From the NCBI GenBank assembly GCA_003290165.1, contig QNQO01000836.1, positions 310,001 to 374,000 of the forward strand: a DNA stretch of 64,000 nt. The letters run 5' to 3'. The notes under the pieces are model-generated. The model did no database searches, was not told the origin of the DNA, and was given only the letters and a program-made list of their open reading frames with translations. The stretch is from Berberis thunbergii (taxonomy: Eukaryota; Streptophyta; Magnoliopsida; Ranunculales; Berberidaceae). The stretch's first letter is position 1. Each line of letters begins with the position of its first letter. Made by a program: the position numbers and the translations under genes. Below are positions 12,387-23,874 of this stretch, piece after piece.

Positions 12387-14799
12387 GACAGAGTGACCAC
12401 AATGGGAATATGGTTGTTTATGGCAAATTGCTGAGTGAGATTGAAAAAGAGGCACTTTGCACGAGGACAGCAGAATTACCTTGTTTAGAATTAGAGAAGT
12501 GAAAGTATCTTTAAATGTGTAGGTGGGGTTTGTTAGAGATGGTTGGGTGGATGGCTAACCAGACAGACACCATGGTCATTGTGGGTCAACCTCGGAAGAC
12601 TCAAGAACAGATCTTTCTGGCCGGAGGAGAATAAAATCCCCAACTGTTATATTCCATTCATGGCTTCTTGTATTGTAAAGAGAGTGGCACCCACCATGAA
12701 AGCAGTGGATATCTATCTCGGTCTTTTTGTTGTCGTGGTCAAAGAAAGGCGAGGTCTGGAGGGGTCCTTGCTATGTCATTATCTTTTGGTAGCTTGTGTT
12801 GTAAACATTCCAAGCTGTTAATTACTCCTATTTAGGCCAAGCCCTTTTTCTGTTCATATTTATTTGGCTTTGATTCGGAGCTAAACAAATCAGAGTTTGT
12901 GATCATCCATGACACCTTGTTTTTAGAGGTTATTACACCATTAGAAGCTTATAAACTGTTTTTTATCAGTTTTGGATGAAACCTAAACTGATCTTGCAGG
13001 TTTTTGTTGTTCGATACGGATATGGACACCGACTTCATTCCAGCAATGCTCATGTGATGCTGAGTAAATTCATTCCTTTCCATTCCATTACCTCAGATGT
13101 TTCTGATGTTCAGTAGTAAAATGGAAAAAAAAGAAAGAAAAAAGATGCACAAATGTGGAAAACAAAACTTATACTTGGGCTCCTTTACATATGGTCTGTT
13201 TGGTTACAGCAAATAATGGTTTTTCCATGGAAAATACTTTTTTCTTTCCAACCTTCGGAAAAAGTGTACAATTTTCATCCTTCAAAGACAAAAAAGATTT
13301 CCCAGAGAAAGAGAATATAATCATGTACAATGCTAATCTATGACATATAGGGGTCATTGAATGATGATGATCAAACTTGAGTGAAGCCACTGCTTCCAAT
13401 TATGGAAACTCATCACCCCATATTTTGTGCATAGGGAGTAACTAAAAATACATGATATGGGCGATTCATTGGTTGATCATGGTCATCATCTCTCTTCGTT
13501 TACTCTGGCTCCTAATTTAGAAAGAAACCCATCATCCGTGTTGATTACCGATATGAGTAAAACCATGCATGAACGGGCATCATTTGCTCTGTTTTTTATT
13601 TTATTTTAAACTTTTTTGAACTGCCACTCCTCATTCTCCACCTCTGCCAAAATCACTCCTCAACCACTATCATTGATTTCACAGTAAAAAGTGAGAAACA
13701 ACACAAAACAATGGGAATCAAATGAGGGGGTTTCACTTACCTTTTTTTTAGTAAAGTTAGTAGAGTAGATGAGTGGAGTAGTACACACTTTGTAGAGTAG
13801 TATTATATAGCTACTTGTGTTTGTGGTTGTTTTCGCCTTATTACTGACTTGATTGAGAGACATATTTGCTGTCGGCAGGGGTTAATAATGCTGACTGCTC
13901 ACCAACTGGTGGGGTGAGGTGGGGTTCTCTACAAATATTTTTTTTCTAGAGACTTGGGTGAAAGCCAATTCACTCACTCGGGATATTGGTAGAGGTTTCT
14001 TCTTCTCGCCCCCCCCCCCCCTCATTCACTCAGTCATGGTTTCGGCTTAGGTTTGGTTTGGTTATTGTAAAAGTGCAAAAAAGAAAAATAATGATTAGTA
14101 GAGGACGACACTCTCTTTCAACAATAATCTTTCCCCTTTCAACGCCCCTTAATTCATCCATTCACCTTTTCTTTCCTCTCTCTCATTCTACTCTACTCTT
14201 ATTCTACCCACCAACACTACACATTTTCATTTTCTTTTTGAGTTCATACCCCTACACCTACAGAGGATCCTATTATCAACTCAGCCCCTTCTGATTTGTT
14301 CTTAGCTGTATAAATTTTCTACTTTTTCACGTAGTTCTCTAAATACCCATTAAATAATTAGTAACAAAAGTGACAACAAACCTGTTAAGAGAATTAATTA
14401 ACTTAGAATTTGCTAATATTTGCGGAAGCAGTCTATGATTATTCACATGATTTGCGGCCATACAGAGCAAGAACCATAAATAGTTTACTTAAGTTGAGCT
14501 CTTTGAGTAATGGATGATAAGAAATAGTTTAATGTCAAAACTCGAAACTAAAATAATTATGATTATGTCTAGGAGTTGAATTTGGGGAATTTGCTCTGCT
14601 AAAACTTTGGCTTTCTAAAAGTAATAATTGATATTAGGTATCGTAATGAATATAAAGATAACTTGGAGAAATGATTCGGGTTATTCACTTAAATGCACTT
14701 TAGAAGACGGGTGTTGTTTATTGAATTGCCTTTTAAATATGGTAGGGTTAACAGGTGAAAAATATTTGCATTTTGTTGCTTATATAGTACATTTCCGTG
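12387..14799. other. Intergenic DNA, nothing recognised
   Basis: Short frames at 12543-12821, 13155-13343 and 13986-14294 on the plus strand match no family I know and have no gene-like context. A C-rich homopolymer run lies at about 14010-14021 and a pyrimidine-rich stretch at about 14110-14250, which could be a leader of an unrecognised transcript. Confidence 0.4.
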
Positions 14800-14807
14800 A
14801 ATAAATA

Positions 14808-15439
14808 CTTAGAGGGTGTTTGTTTTTTTTAAGTGCTTAGAAGCTAACTTCTAACTCCTCTGAATGAATTGGTTGTTTTGCTTCTGAATGAACTGTTGAT
14901 TAGAAGCTGTAAAATAAAATGTGTTTGTTTTTAGGTGCTGAATGAAAATTGTTTGACAATTTTGTCTCACTGAGCGAAAAAATTATGATATAATATTGTG
15001 CTTAAAATCATATCCAATAATTATTCAAATCCTAGATAATGTTACAATACCTAGATAATGTTAAAAGAATATCGAAATATGATCAAAGATGAAGGCGAGT
15101 TGAAAATATACATGAGAGAGAGAGAGAGTTTGAGAGATGAAGCAAAACTTGAAAATACAGAGAAAGAAATACAAAGATGAATGAAAGAAAGGAGATAAGT
15201 TTCTTAACAAATTCTTGTGAAGGTAGGTAAAACCACAATGCTTGGTGAAGATAATGAATGTGTGCCATCAAAATTTAACCCTACGTATTTTAAGAAGATG
15301 ACGACATCAATTGTCATTACAAAATTATGTTATAAATATTACTGAAATAATTTTTAACTCGGCACTCAGTGCTAAGTGATCAGCACCTCATTGTTGCTTA
15401 CTCCAATCAGAAGTAGAGAGCTAAAAACAAATACTCTAA
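14808..15439. mobile_element. hAT-type MITE, about 0.63 kb
   Basis: The left end CTTAGAGGGTGTTTG and the reverse complement of the right end (TTAGAGTATTTG) form an imperfect terminal inverted repeat of the GGGTGTTTG type. Flanks are AATAAATA (14800-14807) and AATAAATG (15440-15447), an 8-bp TSD with one mismatch. There is no transposase frame. Confidence 0.6.
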
Positions 15440-16340
15440 AATAAATGGTCCACTTCTTATTAAGACTTTTGACTCTATTTAGAAGCAAAAACAAATTCTC
15501 TCTTAATATCTATTTGTTGAGGAAAATTTAGAAATCCAGGTGATCGAAACAAAACTAAATGTCACTTTACTTAATTGAATACATTGTTTTCTCAATATAT
15601 ATATATATTTTTCACCATGTGATGGTAGATATTCTTTCTTTCTACTCTTCCCACCAACAATGCATGTTTACTTCATCTGAATCTGAAAGCAAAACTGCAG
15701 TTCCTCTTGAATTTTATTCTTCTTCCTCTTCTTATTACTGAAACTTGAGAAGAAGCTCTCAAAAGTCTTACAAGAAAAGGAACACATTGAAGAAACTTAG
15801 CTGTTAGCATAATTTGGTAAAATTTCAAACGCCCCCCTAGAAGAACTGAATTATAATTACTAATTATGTTTTATACATTTTTTTCACATTATTAATTCGC
15901 GTGTTTTCTGGGCATAGTGAGCGGGATGTTCAGTTGAACTATAAGAAAAAAAATCATAATTGAGAAATAAAAATCCAAAATGACTATGCGTTTGTAAGAT
16001 CCCTTAGGCCTGGCTTTCCCTACCAAAAGTAATAATTACCTTTGAAATAATTGTTGCAAAATTAGCGGAACCAAGAGAAATGATTATGCCCTGTTTTGCT
16101 TCATTTTGTTGTTATTGATTTTTGAATTTCTTCGAGCGAACGATTTCCAAATATTTTTGTTTTCGTGATGACTATGATATGTAACGTTGACTATGTTTAT
16201 TTGTTCCAAATCCTTAATTAAGATTGAGATATAGGTAAAAGTATCACCTCATAACATAATACATAAATCTTTCCTGTAAAATAGTCACTCCAAAAAGAAA
16301 AACTCATATAGATATCTTAAAAATGTTATTGTGGAATGGA
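15440..16340. other. Intergenic DNA, nothing recognised
   Basis: AT-rich sequence with only short frames. An (AT)n run lies near 15594-15608. Confidence 0.4.
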
Positions 16341-16349
16341 AAATTCTAA

Positions 16350-16465
16350 CGTGCCTGGTGGTATGCCTGATGACCACCAAGCACCGTCCATCTGTCTCGA
16401 GATGTGAATTATTTCATATCTATAGGCATATGGACGGTGCCTGGTGACACCAGGCACTGTAGTAG
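16350..16465. repeat. Small foldback inverted repeat
   Basis: GCACCGTCCAT at about 16381-16391 pairs with ATGGACGGTGC at about 16431-16441. Outside this the GTGCCTGGTG and CACCAGGCAC words also pair. The result is a nested hairpin of roughly 115 bp, probably a small MITE remnant. I could not define a clear TSD. Confidence 0.5.
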
Positions 16466-16875
16466 TGCTCTTGTGAAATAGCAACCATACTTTAAATATA
16501 AAATGATTAGTTGATTGCCTTCTATAACGAGAGAAAGAAAGTTGATAAATGATTTGGCAACCTTCCTTTTAAAGCTTCTAATCAAATCTAAATTGAAATT
16601 ATTTTTCAGTTTAGTAAACAATTATAGGAACACACCACAACAGCCAAAATTGTGGACAATAAATAAATTTTCTCTTTAGCTCAATGATTTATTCTGTTCT
16701 GTTAATTTATGAACCAGTAACCATTTTGTTGCTTGTTTCTCAAGTATACAAAACTATACTTAGCAAGTTGTAGAGAATGTCAAATTTCCCAAGATTACAG
16801 ACTAAAAGTTTATAAAAGTAAAATAGGAAAGGAGTAGAGAGCCACGTATACAAATGTCTATATGATTAGAATACC

Positions 16876-17498
16876 CAGTGTTCTAAAAATATGGTAGAAA
16901 AATGCTCAGATTAATGGATGAGCGGGTTCTAGGCAGTCTAGGCGGGTCTGGGTGGTCTAGGCGGGTCTGAGAGATGTTTTTATTTTATTTTTTAATAAGG
17001 CTGATTGTGTTCTTATTTTATTTTTCTTTTCTTTTTTTTAAAAATAAACAATTTAATTATTTTTTATTCAGTATATGTCTAAATGTAGCAAATGATGATT
17101 ACTTAATGGAATTATCAAAGGATCTGCCGGTACCAATTTTAGTAATGTAGATTTTATCAAACATGATTGAGGTTATTCATGCAATTTGAAAAAATAAAAT
17201 AAAAGAATAGGTTTGGATATTTGTCCACAAATTCAACTTTGTATAAAGTACCCGTCATGACCAACTTCAGTCATTTGAGTTTTAATAAATTTTGTTCATG
17301 ATTGTTAATTTTTCATGTTTTTAAATTTTGCATATGTATATTGGCATTAAATTGGATGTAATTGATAAGGTATTATGCTTAATTTTTGTAAATTATTAAA
17401 ATTATAATACAAAATCTAAGACCACCTAAGTGCCGCCTAAGTCCCTGAGCACTAGACACCTGCTCGCCGCTAGCTCACCACCTAGGGCTTTTTAAAAC
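16876..17498. mobile_element. hAT-type MITE, about 0.62 kb
   Basis: The left end CAGTGTTCTAAAAA and the reverse complement of the right end (GTTTTAAAAAG) form short imperfect TIRs. Flanks AGAATACC (16868-16875) and GGAATACC (17499-17506) match at seven of eight positions. Subterminal CTAGGCGGG words near the left end face CCGCCTAAG and CACCTAGGG words near the right end. Non-coding. Confidence 0.65.
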
Positions 17499-17506
17499 GG
17501 AATACC

Positions 17507-18389
17507 ACAACCAAACATGATTTATACGAGTTAGTTAAAAATCAGTAAAACTTCTGGCAAATGAAATCCCAAATCAAGAGTTGACCCACAACCGCCCGTT
17601 GCCATCCATGTTGTTTAAATTTAACACCTAGTGCTATCAAAAAGATACAGGACAAAATGTGTAGATTTCCATATATAGGTTCAGTAATAACTCCTACCAA
17701 TATCTTTTATGATCTTATGTAGTTCTGGAGTAATATGTACTTATTTCACTGCTGCTTCACATGGTGATCATTCTGAGCTATAATTCTCTACATGACACCC
17801 AAGCAAGCACAAGCGTCAAAGTCTTTCTTTTAGTTTGTTTTGCATGCACCCAATTCCAAGTAGCATTTTCTTCCACAAATCGATGACTTTGTTTGGATTC
17901 AAATCCAAAATGAACCAAACAATATGTGAAGTAAAAAAGATATTTATATACCCAAAGCTCCATTATTTCTACCATCTAATTTAAATTAATAAAAGGATGA
18001 CTGTGTAAGCATGACTGTTGTATGTATTCATTATGTTATATGTGTTAACTAAGCGGTAGTTTTTGTAATACTGAGTGCAGTATATAAAATCATTCTACTT
18101 GCATTATAATTATTAATCCAAGTCAATAAACTAGATTGTAAGCACTGTTGAACATATCCTAGATTTGGGCGATGTTTTGAATGATAACCATAACATCCAA
18201 TGATCCAACTGAAATATCAATTGCCTGTGAAACCATGTGAACCGTTTAGATACTATGAATTCGTGGTTCAAACAATTTCAAGGCATATTTATTTACGGTA
18301 GGAATTGGTCAACCTTGTGATAGATGCTATCATCACACAAGTTCAGGGTTCAAACCAAGTGAATAGTAACAAATCTTAAAACCCGGCTC
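17507..18389. other. Intergenic DNA, nothing recognised
   Basis: AT-rich sequence between two hAT-type elements. The short minus-strand frame at 17778-17975 has no recognisable similarity. Confidence 0.4.
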
Positions 18390-19176
18390 ACTGCAATTAG
18401 GGGTGTTAATCGGTTTGGTCGGTTCAAAGTTGGACCAAAACCGAACCAAGAATTTGGTTTTTGGTTCGGTTCAATTTTCACATTTATCAAATAAATAATC
18501 AAAACCAAACCGATCGATTTAGCTTCGGTTCGGTTTTTTTTTCCCTTTTTACTCTTTTTTTTTTAATTTAATTTTTTGTTGCTACAAACAATCGAGTTGA
18601 CTCTAGCACAAAATGAATAAATCAAAGCTAAAAAGAATGGAAATAAGGAAATGAAGTTTGATTTGTAATAGATCAGGAAAACACAGAGACAAAGAGAGTA
18701 CAAATAAAATAAAAGAGAGAGAAGGGAAACAGTAAAGAAAAAGCAAATGCCATATGAATACAAAGAGAGTTTCAAGGCTCCGACAATTCATTTATAGAGA
18801 ATTCTTTCAATTTTTTCTTGCCTATTTCTCTTGATAATTTCATAAGATTAAAAAAAAAACTGCCATGTCTCTCATATACACAATACTATAGCATCATCCA
18901 TAATACTATAACCATAGCTGCACTATTTGCATCTTAATCTATCTTCACTACACCAATGCGATGATTTGAATAAGACCTAAACCTTTGATGATGATTCCAC
19001 CAGTCTCGTAATTTCATCCTGCAAATAGTTTTTTTTTTAATCAAATCAACAGTATCGAAGTTGTCATAATCGCCATTGCTCATCTTTGCTATAAGCAAGC
19101 AAGTGAAAAATATTGTTTTCTTCAACAAGATTGAGTCAAACTATGTCTCTCTTCCTCAACTTGCAAGTGGTTGGAT

Positions 19177-19184
<8 letters not shown>

Positions 19185-19208
<24 letters not shown>
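19185..19208. repeat. (GA)n microsatellite
   Basis: A pure GA dinucleotide run of about 24 bp in the left part of the hAT-type element, just before the CACTA insertion point. Confidence 0.85.
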
Positions 19209-19599
19209 TTAAAAAAGAGAAAAAAATGACATTAATAAAGAAAGAGAAGTTGGGTAGGTAGGGAGAGATGGTTGGGGCTTAAATAAGATAGAGAATCATT
19301 ACACCAAAAATATCCATCCGCAACGGTTTGGGACCATCGGGGAACCTATTGTCACGGCTTAGAGGCCTGGCCATTTGAGGTGTCGCCAAATCACCTTTGA
19401 CGGCTATAAACCGTGGCAACATTTATTAGCAACGACTTTATGTTCGAGGACGCTTGATTATTTTCTGCATTTAGCCACGGTTGTAAGCCGTTGCAAGAAT
19501 GAATGCCACGGTTGTAAGCCGTTGCAAGTCAAAACAAAATTCAAAAAAAAAAAATCTGGTTTGTTGCGAGAGTTTGAAACCGTTGCAAATTAATATAAT

Positions 19600-21130
19600 C
19601 GAAAAAAAAATTACATTTTTTTTGCTGCTGCAGCAAAATCAGTCCTTACTAAGATCGACCAGACACTTGCCATGTGGCGTGTGCCTACGACACGGCTACC
19701 GTGTCATGCCTCCGGCACGAATAGGATTCCAAAAACTACCGTGTCAATGTATGGAAAAGTTTCTAGAGCAGTAAATAATTGTTGAACGACAGAAAGTGTT
19801 TCTTCATGCATAATCAGTGCTGTGTTACAGTGAGCTTTCACTGACATCTCAAATTGCATCAACAGATCAAGCAATAGGGTTTTAACGGTAATCTTCTTTA
19901 TTCAATCCCATATACCAAATTAATGATTGATGAATTATATCATTCAGACCAAATTCACCGCTGCATTAAGGAAGGTGCAAAGAGAAAACCCATGGAACCA
20001 AATGTATCTTGAACCATGCCTGGGCATGGAGTTTTAGAACCACGTTCCTTTAGGCAAAAACTCAACACTACCATGTTGCTTCTAAATGCATTAGAGATCC
20101 CTAACTTATAGAAAGCAGCGATTAAATATTTGAAAGTATTCAATGCAGAATACAATGCCCAGGTGAAACAGTCTCAATTCATGTCTCAAAAAGAGGTTGT
20201 TTAAGTTTTGACTGTCAGAAGCTACGAGCCTACGAGAGAAGCTATTGAATAGCAATTGAGCACTTCTAGGTGTCGAGGAAACCAGCGAGGAAATGAGGGA
20301 GGGGAGTGAGAACCGTTCACCTCCTTCAGGATGCGTGCTATCTTTTTGGTGCACGCATCCCGAAGGAGGTAAACGGTTCCCACCCCGCCACCTCCCTCCC
20401 CTTGCTCATTTCCTCGCTGGTTTCCTCGACGCCTAGAATTTCTGTATTTGCACTCTGTTAGAAGATCCATAAGTTAAAACCAGTAAAGAGTGACAAGAAA
20501 AAAAAACTGATTCTTTTCAGAATTTTCTGTGGCTATTTCAGTGAACATTGACAGGGAAAACCTAAAAAACAAAACCGCCCTGAAGAGCAACTGTTGGAAA
20601 TTGAAAATACACAAGCAAAATCGCCCCTTTGGGTTTTACACTGAAGCAAGAAGCAACTCACTGTTACGACTTGATAAGATGAACACTTAATAACTTTGTA
20701 ACTGTGAAGCCAACAAAAGATTCGACCTCGAAGAGTGTTTTCAATTTATCATCACATAATACTCTCTTCTTGTCAGATGGATCCTTCATTTAAAAGCAGG
20801 ACACAAATTAAGACAAAGAATTAGGAAAAGTAACTGCTATCAGACAAATTAAGAAGCTCAAAAGAAAATGGTTCGCAAAGCATAAAAACCCAAATCAGTT
20901 TGAAAAACGATACTGATGCTTCCTTGGCTGTGTAACCATTGGCATATCTTGCCTTTTACCATTACATGCCAAGAACTCAGAACTTGAGTAGTGGGCAGCA
21001 CGACATAAATGAACATTACAATGTATAATAATTTGCTATATTACAAAGAACAGACAATAATTATAATAATAAGGGTTCTTCCAAGCAGCACTTCATGGAA
21101 AAGGGGAAATGTTCTTCCAAAGACAGGAGT
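19600..21130. other. Left interior of the Pack-CACTA
   Basis: Apart from the foldback at 20264-20438 I recognise nothing here. Short frames on both strands have no family signature. It could be further captured non-coding sequence. Confidence 0.4.
20264..20438. repeat. Long foldback hairpin
   Basis: The left arm (20264-20338, 75 nt) and right arm (20351-20438, 88 nt) are near-perfect reverse complements around a 12-nt loop (20339-20350). The right arm has one extra block of about 13 nt; outside it only a handful of positions mismatch. A transcript from either strand would form a long, almost continuous double-stranded stem of the kind processed by plant Dicer-like enzymes. No mature small RNA can be assigned from sequence. 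It may be an inverted duplication, a MITE, or a young MIRNA-like locus. Confidence 0.8.
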
Positions 21131-21584
21131 AACCATGGAAAGGGAGAGTAAAATTTCGGGCTCTGAGGCGATTTGTGAACATTAAGGGTAATTTGGTAAC
21201 TCTTCTCCATCAGGAAGATCCGTCCATCTGGGCCGTTCCTGCCTGTTTGGAAGCCATCTGCACCATTGCTCTTTGTCCCTGTTGGGAACCCTAAGGGTTT
21301 CGGCCGCCGCCGATACGATTCAGCAGGCGAGACGCCGGCCGGTTTGTGGGCTGGGGCTGCGCAGGGTTTACTCCTGACGACTGGCGTGTCTCTCTCGCAT
21401 CAAGTTTCGGCAGTTTCGGCTCAGATCTGAGGGCGTCTAGGTGCTGTTTCGGTGTTTGGGTTGAGCGCCGCCGTTCCGATCTGGACGATATTTCGTTCCG
21501 CCGATACGAACCAGTGTCTCTGTTGCAAGACTCAGTTTTGGGTGATCTTCATTGGGCCCGGGACGCCACGTCCTCTTGGATGTG

Positions 21585-23873
21585 ATGTCCTCGCCATCCT
21601 CCATCCCTCCTCCCACGGGTCCTGGCCATGGTGAAGCACCGGCCGCTTCAAAGCCTTCTTTCGCTCAGATATTGGGCAAGATCTTGGTAGATGACTCTGC
21701 AGAGATTATGGTTGAAGGTACTCGGTTTCGAAAAGAAGGGGCTCCTGCCATCGGTCTCACGGCCACGGATGAAGTTCGTGGGGAAGACTTCATGGAAAAG
21801 CACGTGATAGTCCTTAAATTCTCTAGTTATCGTCCGTCTCTGGCCGATATTCGAGATTCGATTCACCGAACATGGGGAATCTTGGGTGATTTTTCGCTGG
21901 GATTGCTGAATCAACGGCATGTGTTAGTGCGCCTTCAATCGGAGATGGAAGCTAAGAAAGTTCTGGCGCGGGATTCTTTACTGATTCGTGGAGTTCGATT
22001 TAAAGCTTTCCGCTGGCATGATGGTTTCAGCTTAAAGGAAGATCCAATTTCGGTGCCTCTTTGGGTAGAGTTACCTAACCTTCCTCTGCATTTATTTCAT
22101 CCCCCCATTCTCAAAGCAATTGTTAATTCTTTCGGTGATTTTTTGCGAATGGATGATCATACCCGTTGTCTGTCGCGTCCGGGTTTTGCCCGTGTATGTG
22201 TGGAAATGTCTTTAGCCGACAAACTTCCAAGTCGAGTTTGGATTGACAGGGCTAACAACAGGGGTTTCTGGCAGAAAATAGAATATCCGGGATTCAAATA
22301 TTGCAATTATTGCTCTTTGATAGGTCATCAGGAAGAGGTTTGTAGGAAAAAACATGGTCTCAAGGGTGTAGGGGGAGGGAAGGACTCTGTTAAAGCGGAG
22401 AAGGCGGTCAAGTCGCCAGATGATCATAAACCAATAAAACAAGAGTTCGTTCCAGTGATTAAAAAAACTACAAATATTCTTTCTGCTGTTGGACCTAGTG
22501 GTGCTAAGTCTTGCCAAGGAGTTGAGATTGTGGCGCCGGTCGGGGAGCTGCGACCGGTTGCTAGGGAACCGGTTAATGTGGTTATGTCTAATAAATTTGC
22601 ATCGCTTCACCCAGAGATCGACGATAGTGAGCATAGAGCCAGTGCTGGCGCCGGGCAGGTACCAGAGACAACAGAAGAATGCCTTTTAGAGGCAGGGTAC
22701 ACACATTTTGAGATTGACAATGTTCTTGGAATTCATGAACCAATTCCGCAGCCCTCATCGGATGTTGCAGGGGCAAAAAATGGACGTCCCGAGGTTGTGG
22801 ACTGTGATCTACTCTGCTCGGTATCACCCCCTGCGGATCAGCCGCAAGTTGCTAGTTCCGAATTAAACGATTCAGCGATCATTACAGGACATACAGGAGC
22901 AGTTTCAGCTGTCTCGGATCAGTTTGTGCGCTCTGCAGGGTCATCTAGGTCTATAATTCCAGCAGACGATGTTGGGGTGGCGTCGTCGCAGCCAGCAGAC
23001 GGCGGTGCGGTGGTTACGACACTGCCAGCAGGGAGTGCAGCTTTGGTTGCGCCCCAGTCACCTTGGCTGGACAGTACAATGGTGCAATGCAGTGATCTTT
23101 CGGAGCAGCAGTGTGATTCAGTGACAGCAGTGTGCACAGACACGCATATCCAGCATTGCACTCCAGGTTCGAACGCAGGGGAGACCTCGACCAAAGCTGA
23201 TTCAGCAGGGAAGACATCGACCAAAGCTGTTTCAGCAGGGGCTGCCTCGAAGATATTAGTTCCAGCAGGGGACATTTCAAACAATTCGCTCCCAGCAGGG
23301 GATGCAGGGGACGCCTCGACTGTTTTAGCTCCAGCAGGGGACGCAGGGGTAAACTCCAATCCCAGTCCACAGATGACTCTTGATACTAGTCATGCCACGG
23401 TTGTGGTTCCGCCTCCACCACCTGCGCAAGTTATGTTGGCGGTGGGTGATCCTGAGCATATGGTTTCATCTCAAGCACTAGCTTATGGCAACTTAAAGGA
23501 TGTTGGGGAAGTTTGGGGACGGTCTTCGGTCCTGAATCGTCTGCAAGAGGTCTTGGCAAAAAGAGCCGTTCCGGGGGCGGCGAGAACCGACAAGGAGGAT
23601 GGGGAGCTGTACGATGTTGCCGTTCAGTTATTCGAGGAGAGTCGGGACTTGCAACATCGGAAAAACTCCAACACAAATTTTGCACTTGATGGTATTATAG
23701 ATGATGGCGATGTAGCTGTTTCGGATTCAGAGTTGGGGCTTGATCCACCTACCATGGCTGATTACACTTTGGGGGCACTTTCTGATGTGGCTACTCACAA
23801 CAAAGTCGAAACGGCGGCTCCTCCTGGCAATCGTCGTAAGACAAAGAAGGGCAAATTTTCTTCCCGGGTTTAA
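21585..23873 (+). CDS. LINE-1 ORF1 protein (DUF4283, zinc knuckle)
   Basis: A 762-residue RNA-binding, nucleocapsid-like protein of a plant L1-type LINE. Residues about 60-200 match the DUF4283 domain found in plant LINE ORF1 proteins. A CX2CX4HX4C zinc knuckle follows (C240, C243, H248, C253). The C-terminal half is low in complexity, Ala/Ser/Pro/Gly rich, and includes six or so ten-residue repeats built on an SAG or PAG core. ORF1 proteins are expected to coat the LINE RNA. An in-frame ATG 33 bases upstream (21552) is an alternative start. The frame is unbroken, in contrast to LINE-3 and LINE-4. Its stop lies one base before the ORF2 ATG, so ORF2 translation probably relies on reinitiation or a similar coupling. 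Confidence 0.88.
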   Translation: MSSPSSIPPPTGPGHGEAPAASKPSFAQILGKILVDDSAEIMVEGTRFRKEGAPAIGLTATDEVRGEDFMEKHVIVLKFSSYRPSLADIRDSIHRTWGILGDFSLGLLNQRHVLVRLQSEMEAKKVLARDSLLIRGVRFKAFRWHDGFSLKEDPISVPLWVELPNLPLHLFHPPILKAIVNSFGDFLRMDDHTRCLSRPGFARVCVEMSLADKLPSRVWIDRANNRGFWQKIEYPGFKYCNYCSLIGHQEEVCRKKHGLKGVGGGKDSVKAEKAVKSPDDHKPIKQEFVPVIKKTTNILSAVGPSGAKSCQGVEIVAPVGELRPVAREPVNVVMSNKFASLHPEIDDSEHRASAGAGQVPETTEECLLEAGYTHFEIDNVLGIHEPIPQPSSDVAGAKNGRPEVVDCDLLCSVSPPADQPQVASSELNDSAIITGHTGAVSAVSDQFVRSAGSSRSIIPADDVGVASSQPADGGAVVTTLPAGSAALVAPQSPWLDSTMVQCSDLSEQQCDSVTAVCTDTHIQHCTPGSNAGETSTKADSAGKTSTKAVSAGAASKILVPAGDISNNSLPAGDAGDASTVLAPAGDAGVNSNPSPQMTLDTSHATVVVPPPPPAQVMLAVGDPEHMVSSQALAYGNLKDVGEVWGRSSVLNRLQEVLAKRAVPGAARTDKEDGELYDVAVQLFEESRDLQHRKNSNTNFALDGIIDDGDVAVSDSELGLDPPTMADYTLGALSDVATHNKVETAAPPGNRRKTKKGKFSSRV
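23175..23349 (+). repeat. 30-bp minisatellite inside LINE-1 ORF1
   Basis: About five to six imperfect copies of a 30-bp unit beginning GCAGGGG, each encoding about ten residues with an (S/P)AG core. The first two copies are most alike and later ones diverge; one is lengthened by 9 bp. All length changes are multiples of three, so the frame is kept. Confidence 0.8.
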
Positions 23874-23874
23874 G

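Noticed and set aside
12543..12821. 92-residue plus-strand frame
   Set aside because: No family resemblance, splice context or neighbouring exon. Probably chance.
18943..18960. CACTACACCAA motif resembling a CACTA terminus
   Set aside because: No matching inverted end with a 3-bp TSD could be paired with it, and the true left end with TSD AAT is at 19297.
22212..23685. Several 80-146 residue minus-strand frames opposite LINE-1 ORF1
   Set aside because: Antisense shadows of the ORF1 coding sequence, sharing its GC-rich repeats.
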